The position numbers and the translations under genes were made by a program. A stretch of 12,519 nucleotides of DNA, taken from positions 42,621-55,139 of the forward strand of contig MU647102.1 of assembly GCA_026770585.1 (NCBI GenBank). Reading direction: 5' to 3'. Source of the stretch: Baffinella frigidus (Eukaryota; Cryptophyceae; Cryptomonadales; Baffinellaceae). Below, piece by piece: positions 7,364-12,519 of the stretch. The notes beneath the pieces are model-generated. The model did no database searches. It worked only from the letters and a program-made list of their open reading frames with translations, and had not been told where the DNA came from. Every line of letters begins with the position of its first letter. The first letter of the stretch is position 1.

Positions 7364-10300
7364 GTGAGTCCTTCACCCCACACACTCCCAGACCTCAGTC
7401 CTGCGCCCACAACCTCCTGACCATCTCCGCCCCTCACCCACCGATCCCCTGACGCAGGTTCTGCAGGAGATGCGGCGGCTGCGGTCGGACCCGAAGTATT
7501 TCGAGCAGGGGAGGCCGATGGGGTCAGAGGTGCTGGAGTGGCTGCAGGTCTAGTGCCATTCCCTGGCGGACCCATGCAGCTGCGGTTGTCGAGCTGAAGG
7601 ATGCGGCAGCACTACACACACCTCGTGTGTAGATCCTGAGGTTGTTGACATCACAGGGGCGGGCTGGAACGCAGATCTAGCGCAGCCTGGATTGCATAGG
7701 ATCGGCAGGAGCGTGTGATGTGGGTTGTTGTTGATCGCGTGGGGTGACGGGCACGGATGAGCAGGTGGAGAACCTGCGGTCGTACGCGCCGCTCTTCATT
7801 CACCACGACCTCGACTCCCTCGCCTATGTGAGCCCCGTGCCATGCTTTTGTTGATCACAGTCTTGGCACTCTGCTGGCCCTGGCTACCCTAGGTCTGTCG
7901 AATTTGTACCAGGGGGCGTCGGTTTTTAACGCCCCTTGGTTGCTACGAACCGGGGCGAATCAGGGGTTGGCAAAACGATCAACACACTTCACTTCGGAGG
8001 GCGGGGGGGCTGTTTCTGACGCCTGAGGAGACCTTCAGAGAGTCCCACGACTGTTCACGAATCAGAGCGTTTTCTGGTTCGCACCCTGCCCGGTTGAGTT
8101 ACCATCCCTGGAGGGAGACCCATCCCACGGAAGATGCGTAAGTGTGCACAGCCGGAGGCCTCAATCATGAAACCAGTAGTCAGCGATGTTCTCAATCGCG
8201 AGTCATGACCAGGTGGCGCGGCTGAAGCCCGAGGGGATCCACCAGATCTTCGACGAGCATCAAGAGGTTTCACCCCCCCCCCTGGTAGAATCTTGACAGT
8301 TTCAAATGGGCGTTGGAGCCATTTTAGATGTTCACATTTTGAAATGCCTTCGTTTGGTGACTGACCGCACTGGCATTTGCCGCAGCTCTACCCACGGAGC
8401 GGAAAGAAGGGCGCGCTGGGCGGAGAGCTCCAGAAGCTCGAGACGGTACGTGAACCCTGAACCCGAACTTTGAAACCCGAAACCCGAAACCCGAAACCCA
8501 AAACCCGAAACTAAACTCATGAGACTCAGGTCCATCTCTTACTAGGGGTGGACACCCTAATTCCAGCAGCAACCCAATTCCGGCATTCCAGACTCCAGAG
8601 TACCCTACAGTATTGTACACCCAAGCACCCTACGGACTGCCGAGATTAGGTTTGGTGCCGGAAGTAGGGTGACTACCCGTATCGCCGTTGACCCGACAGG
8701 CCCCACACTCCTCGCATCCTCATGGGATCCTCATTCACGCAAGTCCCTCACCGAACCCTCAAAGTGTGAACCGGAGCGCAGGCGCACCGCAAGCTCCTGC
8801 ACACGACGCCTCCACGCTGCCACGGGCTGGTCGGCCCCAGGCCGGATGAGCGCACGCTGCCGCTGTCGGAGCGCTTGGAGAACTACAGGGATACGGAGGC
8901 GAGGGCCTTGGCAATTGTGGCGTCGGGCAACGGACTGGAGCTGATGCACTCCAAGGCGGTTCCACGATGGGGCTGGGTGGTGTCGTGGACTGCAATCTCT
9001 CTGGCTTTGTTCTTCTGGCCTCGCGAGCCTGGCATGGAGTCTTCGTTTCAGAGGGAGTTCGGCCGGGGCTACATGTCCATTCTAGTTGGCATGACGGGAC
9101 TGCTCCCGCTGGTAAGCAGGACAGGGCGCATGTTCGTGCATCTTTTGCAGTGGTGGGTTCCCGTGTACTTGTGCGGGCTGTGGTTTGCAGTGTACGGCTA
9201 CGAAGCGGCCACCACAGGACGTTGGGCCACCGCGGGATTCTGGGGCCCCTTCGTTCTCGTCAATATCGTGCTACTCTGGTTTCGGGAAAGGCATTTCCTC
9301 TCCAGGTTTTTCATCACCGCCTGTCTCGCCTTCGCTGTTGTCCCGGTGGTGTCGTGCGTCCACTTCGACACAATTGCAGCTGCCGGTTACGAGACCTACT
9401 CCCAGTGTGCCAAAACGACCTACCAAGCATCGGCGAACATTCTGGTCGGGGCTTTTTCCGCCTGTCTCCTCCTGATCGGCCGCAAGTTCGCGAACGACGC
9501 ATGGGCGTTTCGCGCCGCAAGAGCGTCCAGAGAGCTTCACAGGCAAGCGCCACAACTCCTGGCACTCAATTGCCCAGCCCAGCTCCCACGTTGGCCCCTC
9601 TTGCTCCAAACTGCTTTTCTCAACTGCGGTCAATGTGCAGGGCTCTGTGGCAGAGAGAGCTGAGCAAGGTCGCGGCGAATCCTGAGGTGCCTCCCAGATA
9701 AGCTCTCAACTTGCCAGCACACGTCACTCTCCCTCGCCCCCCATCCGGGATTCTTCCAACCCACACAGGGACTATGGGCTCTGTAGCGCTGCACGCCCAT
9801 CTCGGAACCCTGAGCCAGGTGATGGACGGCCTGCGGCGCCTCCCGCATGGGATTGCGCAGGAGCTGCAGGAGCAGAGGAGGCAGGCGGTGCGGTCGCTCG
9901 GAGTGGTAGGCCCCGGTCCCCGGATCCTTGAATCGTTGCTCTTTCTCGGGAGAGGACAAGTCTAGCCTCGGTCCAAGCGATGTCTGAGACCCTGTGCGTA
10001 TTCCACTGTCTAGATGGGGTTCTTGATTCAACACGAACAACCGTAGGGCCTCAGCTGCACACCCTGCACGTCAGGTCGGCAGGGCTTAAGCTCTAAACCG
10101 TACACCCTAAACCCCACCCCCCCAACCCTACACCCTACACCCTACACCCCACACCCTACACCCTGAACCCTGAACCCTGAACCCTGAACCCTGAACCCTG
10201 GACCATAAACCCTAAACCCTAGACCCTAAAACCCAAACCCTGAACCCTAAACCCTGCACCCTAGACCGTAAACCGTAAACCCCAAACCCCAAACACTGAG

Positions 10301-12515
10301 CCCTCAACCCTTAACACCAAACCCTTAACCTCAAACCAGGTGGGGAGGGTGACGGCGTTCCTGAATGAGCGCGTGGGGTGCTGGTCGCTGCGGGGGTACA
10401 GGAGCAAGGCACGTCAGGTGAATGCCCCGGAGCTCAGGGTTGGTGTTTCATTGCTGTTCCCAACATCCCTCTTGACGACGGAGCGCCCCTTGCACAGAGT
10501 GCCTTTTGGGGGGTGAAGCTCGGTTCTGGAACCTGAGCGCCTTGGCGTTAGGGAGAAGCTGAGCGGTAGCGCAGAACTCGGGAGGGCGCTCGAGATCCAG
10601 CGAGGCGCTCTAGGAAGGCCCTTGGTTTGCAGAGGAAGGCTCTTCATCAGAAAGGCGCTTGCTCTGTAGAAAGGCGCTTGGGTTCCAGACACGCGCTTGC
10701 TTTCCTGAAAGGCGCCCGGAAAGACGCTTGGGTTCGAGAAAGGCGCCCGGGGCGTGGAAAGGCGAAGCTCGTGGAGGTGGCCATGCGCTCTGGCGCGGTG
10801 TTTTGATCGCGCAAAGCTTGTTGGCCAAGCGTGTGGAAACTCCCACACAACTCTCGCATCAAATCCCATCCATTGAGAAGCCTTGCACGGGTCATTCATT
10901 CTTCTGTTCTTTTTCGACCGCAGGTGCATGGAGACATTGACCTGCTGTTCGACGAGGCGACCATGGTGACTAAGCCTCTCCCGTGCACCCACACACCTGG
11001 CTCACTCTGGCGTCAACTCACACCAGTTTCTCCCTCAGCGTGTCACCCACACATCCGGTGCCCTCAAGTCTGAACCCTCACCCGTGAGACCCCATCACCG
11101 TTTCAGGTCAACGAGCCGTTCCTGGATCTGATGTCCTCGCTGGTGGCCGGCCCTAGCGGCTCGGACGGTAAGCAGCCTCTCCCAAATTCTCTTCCTCACG
11201 CTGTGGTGACCCCGACACCTCAGCCGGCATCAAACACTTGTGATCCTTGAAGCAGACCACTCACTCAGTCACTCAGTCACTCACTCAAGATCCCTCAAGC
11301 AGGGCGTGGAGGGAGAGTGAGAAGAAGGAGCGTGGTGCGAGAAGGGTCGGAAGAATTCTCAGGAGAAACAGCAGCTTTCGCGAGGCCAGGCCTTGCGTTG
11401 AAGCGGGGGCCGATCAAGAAGCCAAACCGCGCCCTGCAGAAGCTCGTGCGAGTGTATGCGCCCTGAACCCTGCCCCTGGCACATGTTGTCTGAGATGCTC
11501 GACGGCAGGGCCTGACGCCTGCACCACTCTGTGAGGGCAGGTACGGGCGGGACGTGGCGATGCTGACGGACCTGGTGCGGTGCACGGTGCTTGCGGAAGA
11601 CCTGAGCCAGGTCAGATGACACGAATCAACACACACCCCGTCCTAGAACATGCAGGGGTCCAATTGATGTTCGCACGCAGCTAGCAACCTTTAGCAGCTC
11701 CTCGATTTGGAGCCGGGAGCCGATGAGGAGCTCAATTGCCTGCCCGCGTGGCCTGAGAGACTGCACCACCCGACAGGTGGAGGCGCTGATAACGACGCTG
11801 GATGCGCGGTCGGTGGTGGGGCTGGCGGCAGTGGCGGCGAGGGGAGAGGAGGGAGACGAGGTGGTTCTAGTGCTGGACAATTCAGATGACGAGCGGATAT
11901 TCCGGATCACTGCGATCAAGAACAGGTTCGACGAGAGCTACGACGACAACAAGAGCGGAGGGTACCGCGACCTGTCTCTGAGCGTGGAGGTGGTGCTCCC
12001 TGCTCTGCGTTTGATTTCGACAGGATTGCCAGGTGTCTGCTTTCCTGCACCCTTGCTGCACGTCCAGAGTGTGACGACTGTTGTTGTGGCGGGTGGCAGG
12101 TGGGGTGGGTGATGCGGGACGGGCTGGTGTCCTTTGAGAGGGTGCGGGACTGGGAGGCTCTGGAGTGCCAGCGGCACATCTGCGAGATCCAAGGTGCATC
12201 TGGCGCAATGTCCGAACCGTGCACTGCTAGGATCACAGGCTGCACTGATAGGCAGGGTTGCATGCTGGTGGTGTGGGGAGCAAGCGTGGCGTGGATCTGA
12301 CGTGAATCTTTGCGGCTGCAGTGCACCTGCGGAGCCAGCATCACCAGATCGTCAACGAGGGGCTGCACTCAAGGTTCCATGCCCTCTTCACCACCGAAAG
12401 CGTTTTTGCCGAGTGATAGCTACTCGCATTGTTGCTGCGCCCACAGCTTGCGAGGTCTCATGCTGGGCCCCGTCCGGGCAGATACGTGGAGCTCCGCAAC
12501 AAGTACAACCGCTAG
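6437..12515 (+). CDS. Multi-exon gene: TIR - SAM-like - six-TM - RelA/SpoT-like nucleotidyltransferase-fold protein (about 940 aa)
   Basis: I assembled this gene by eye from coding-like segments bounded by splice sites in matching phase. Exons: 6437-7363, 7458-7547, 7765-7827, 8213-8266, 8386-8445, 8782-9542, 9641-9686, 9819-9905, 10340-10417, 10924-10965, 11107-11167, 11363-11453, 11541-11610, 11777-11989, 12100-12193, 12322-12373, 12482-12515. They sum to 2823 nt, or 940 codons plus a TAG stop. All introns are GT-AG except 9543-9640 (GC-AG). The chosen start is the first in-frame ATG, in a strong Kozak context (GCCACCATGA). The frame is open upstream to 6230 without another ATG, so an upstream exon is possible. 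Least certain are the start of exon 12 (11363, 11375 or 11303 all keep phase), the weak donor GTCTAG at 7548, and the junctions around 9543-9819. The protein is probably a membrane-anchored signalling protein; its function is unknown. I see no domain interruption or frameshift once introns are removed. Confidence 0.78.
7458..8445 (+). other. Exons 2-5: SAM-like helical domain (residues 310-398)
   Basis: Four short phase-0 exons (7458-7547, 7765-7827, 8213-8266, 8386-8445) join into one continuous stretch. The pattern EVLEWLQ, then LRSYAPLF, then LDSLAYVARLKPEGIHQI, then a terminal helix ending LGGELQKLE resembles a sterile alpha motif: a WL start, a Y-x-x-x-F helix, an 'L...L..eGI' turn and a long last helix. 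SAM domains oligomerise, and TIR plus SAM also occur together in SARM1, in the opposite order. Introns here are 217, 385 and 119 bases. The acceptors at 7764 and 8212 both read ..AG followed by GTGG. The exon series is well supported by phase; the SAM assignment is moderate. Confidence 0.6.
8446..8781 (+). repeat. Intron with a short CCCGAAA telomere-variant array (8452-8516)
   Basis: Just after donor GTACGT come CCCTGAA and then several CCCGAAA units, a G-for-T variant of the telomere-like unit. The rest of the 336-base intron up to the acceptor GCGCAG is unique and shows no further structure. Confidence 0.8.
8782..9542 (+). other. Exon 6: six predicted transmembrane segments (residues 399-652)
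   Basis: The longest exon after exon 1 starts with a hydrophilic stretch containing RTLPLSERLENYRDTEARAL and then six hydrophobic segments: roughly residues 461-478 (from WGWVVSW), 494-510 (GYMSILVG), 515-538 (MFVHLLQWWVPVYLCGLW), 550-566 (FWGPFVLVNIVLLWF), 574-594 (FFITACLAFAVVPVV) and 616-631 (ANILVGAFSACLLLIG). The last loop (about 595-615) contains cysteines and tyrosines. With six segments, the TIR/SAM and nucleotidyltransferase parts should face the same side, presumably the cytosol. No channel or transporter signature was recognised. The donor at 9543 is GC (AG followed by GCAAGC); reading on instead gives a stop at 9661-9663. Confidence 0.75.
9543..9640 (+). other. GC-AG intron
   Basis: The donor reads CACAG followed by GCAAGC and the acceptor is ATGTGCAG before GGCTCTG. 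Using this non-canonical pair joins ..SRELH-R to ALWQRELSKVAANPE in frame. The unspliced reading instead gives a proline- and leucine-rich tail and stops at 9663. GC donors with an otherwise strong consensus are a known minority class. Confidence 0.55.
9906..10339 (+). repeat. Intron containing a telomere-like CCCTAAA array (about 10087-10336)
   Basis: Between donor GTAGGC and acceptor AACCAG the intron holds roughly 250 bases of degenerate repeats: CCCTACA, CCCTGAA (at least five copies in a row near 10160-10200) and CCCTAAA variants, C-rich on the coding strand. The array runs almost directly into the acceptor and may supply its pyrimidine-containing tract. The first 180 bases of the intron are not repetitive. 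Confidence 0.85.
10538..10768 (+). repeat. Intronic degenerate minisatellite (AAAGGCGCTTG core)
   Basis: Inside the 506-base intron 10418-10923 a unit of about 18-22 bases recurs imperfectly: AAAGGCGCTTGGGTTCCAG, AAAGGCGCTTGCTCTGTAG, GAAAGGCGCCCGG and similar, at least eight times. In translation this gives spurious repeated peptides on the minus strand, which explains the open frames there; I do not call them genes. Confidence 0.75.
11258..11287 (+). repeat. Short ACTC/ACTCAGTC tandem repeat in an intron
   Basis: A run of CACTCACTCAGTCACTCAGT type sequence lies in the intron between exons 11 and 12 (11168-11362). It is simple sequence with no evident role. Confidence 0.75.
11363..12515 (+). 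other. Exons 12-17: RelA/SpoT-like nucleotidyltransferase domain (residues 757-940)
   Basis: Spliced, these exons show the ordered motifs of the RelA/SpoT-like nucleotidyltransferase fold. KRGPIKK (770-776) is followed by a basic helix. Then come LTDLVR (795-800, with the candidate metal-binding D797), AIKNRF (856-861), GGYRDLSL (871-878), and HICEIQVHLR (907-916, with E910 in the position of the conserved E-x-Q). The C-terminus reads SRYVELRNKYNR. RelA/SpoT synthetases transfer pyrophosphate from ATP to GTP/GDP; this copy has no HD hydrolase, TGS or ACT domain. The phase-2 junction 11453/11541 rebuilds V-Y-G-R-D exactly, and the junctions 12193/12322 (phase 1) and 12373/12482 (phase 2) also restore the motif run. 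Whether it makes (p)ppGpp, another nucleotide, or is inactive cannot be told. Confidence 0.68.
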
Positions 12516-12519
12516 GCCG

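Larger units (their letters stand above)
9641..11167 (+). other. Exons 7-11: helical linker (residues 652-756)
   Basis: Small exons at 9641-9686, 9819-9905, 10340-10417, 10924-10965 and 11107-11167 join without frame shift. They encode a mostly helical, charge-rich segment with runs such as ALWQRELSKVAANPE, IAQELQEQRRQAV and VTAFLNERV, then DIDLLFDEATM and NEPFLDLMSSLV. I see no catalytic motif. It links the last membrane helix to the nucleotidyltransferase-like part and may form a coiled coil. Exons 8 to 11 all begin with GTN valine codons right after the AG, which helped place them. The separating introns are long and repeat-rich (434 and 506 bases). Confidence 0.6.

Noticed and set aside
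7548-7553. TAG at 7551 as the end of the TIR gene
   Set aside because: Three further phase-0 exons complete a SAM-like fold and join the membrane exon, so a GTCTAG donor at 7548 is preferred despite its weak consensus.
6515-7575. Long minus-strand frames opposite the TIR exon
   Set aside because: They are antisense shadows of a GC-rich coding exon; the plus strand carries clear TIR motifs.
8875-9663. Membrane segment as an independent gene ending at 9663
   Set aside because: There is no ATG at the frame start. The coding pattern extends upstream to an acceptor at 8781, and splicing at 9543/9640 continues into exon-like sequence. A separate transcript is not excluded.

Overview
The window looks like nuclear DNA of a photosynthetic protist, most likely a green alga. 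It carries dense degenerate plant-type telomere-like repeats (CCCTAAA), GC-rich coding sequence, and one gene broken by many short GT-AG introns. The repeat style and gene family remind me of the prasinophyte Cymbomonas tetramitiformis, but that is recollection and not a search result. Nothing suggests a prokaryotic operon.

Bases 1 to about 6230 are gene-poor. They hold telomere-like arrays (about 190-350, 1090-1275, 1412-1680, 1744-1930, 3482-3563, 3650-3875), all C-rich on the + strand, separated by unique spacers. They also hold short structured elements: a foldback repeat at 2359-2525, two diverged copies of a palindrome-rich dispersed repeat (2893-3110 and 4696-4835), a perfect 20-bp inverted repeat pair (3460-3479 / 4344-4363) enclosing a small acidic reading frame (3876-4235), and a mobile-element-like region at 5145-6152 with recurring GGTCAC and TTACTACAC motifs. 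The small frame ends in RDEL and may be a last exon or a captured gene fragment.

Bases 6437-12515 are best read as one gene on the + strand with 17 exons and 16 introns. Every junction is in phase, giving a protein of about 940 residues. In order it carries an N-terminal TIR domain, a SAM-like helical domain, six predicted membrane segments, a helical linker, and a C-terminal domain with RelA/SpoT-like nucleotidyltransferase motifs (KRGPIKK, LTDLVR, IKNRF, GGYRD, CEIQVHLR). Two introns contain telomere-like repeats and a third contains a minisatellite. The stop codon lies four bases before the window end.

The interesting system is this single-chain receptor-like architecture. A TIR module, which in known families either signals or cleaves NAD, and a nucleotide-second-messenger-like module would sit on the same face of a membrane, joined by a six-helix segment. 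An immune or stress-signalling role is inference only.
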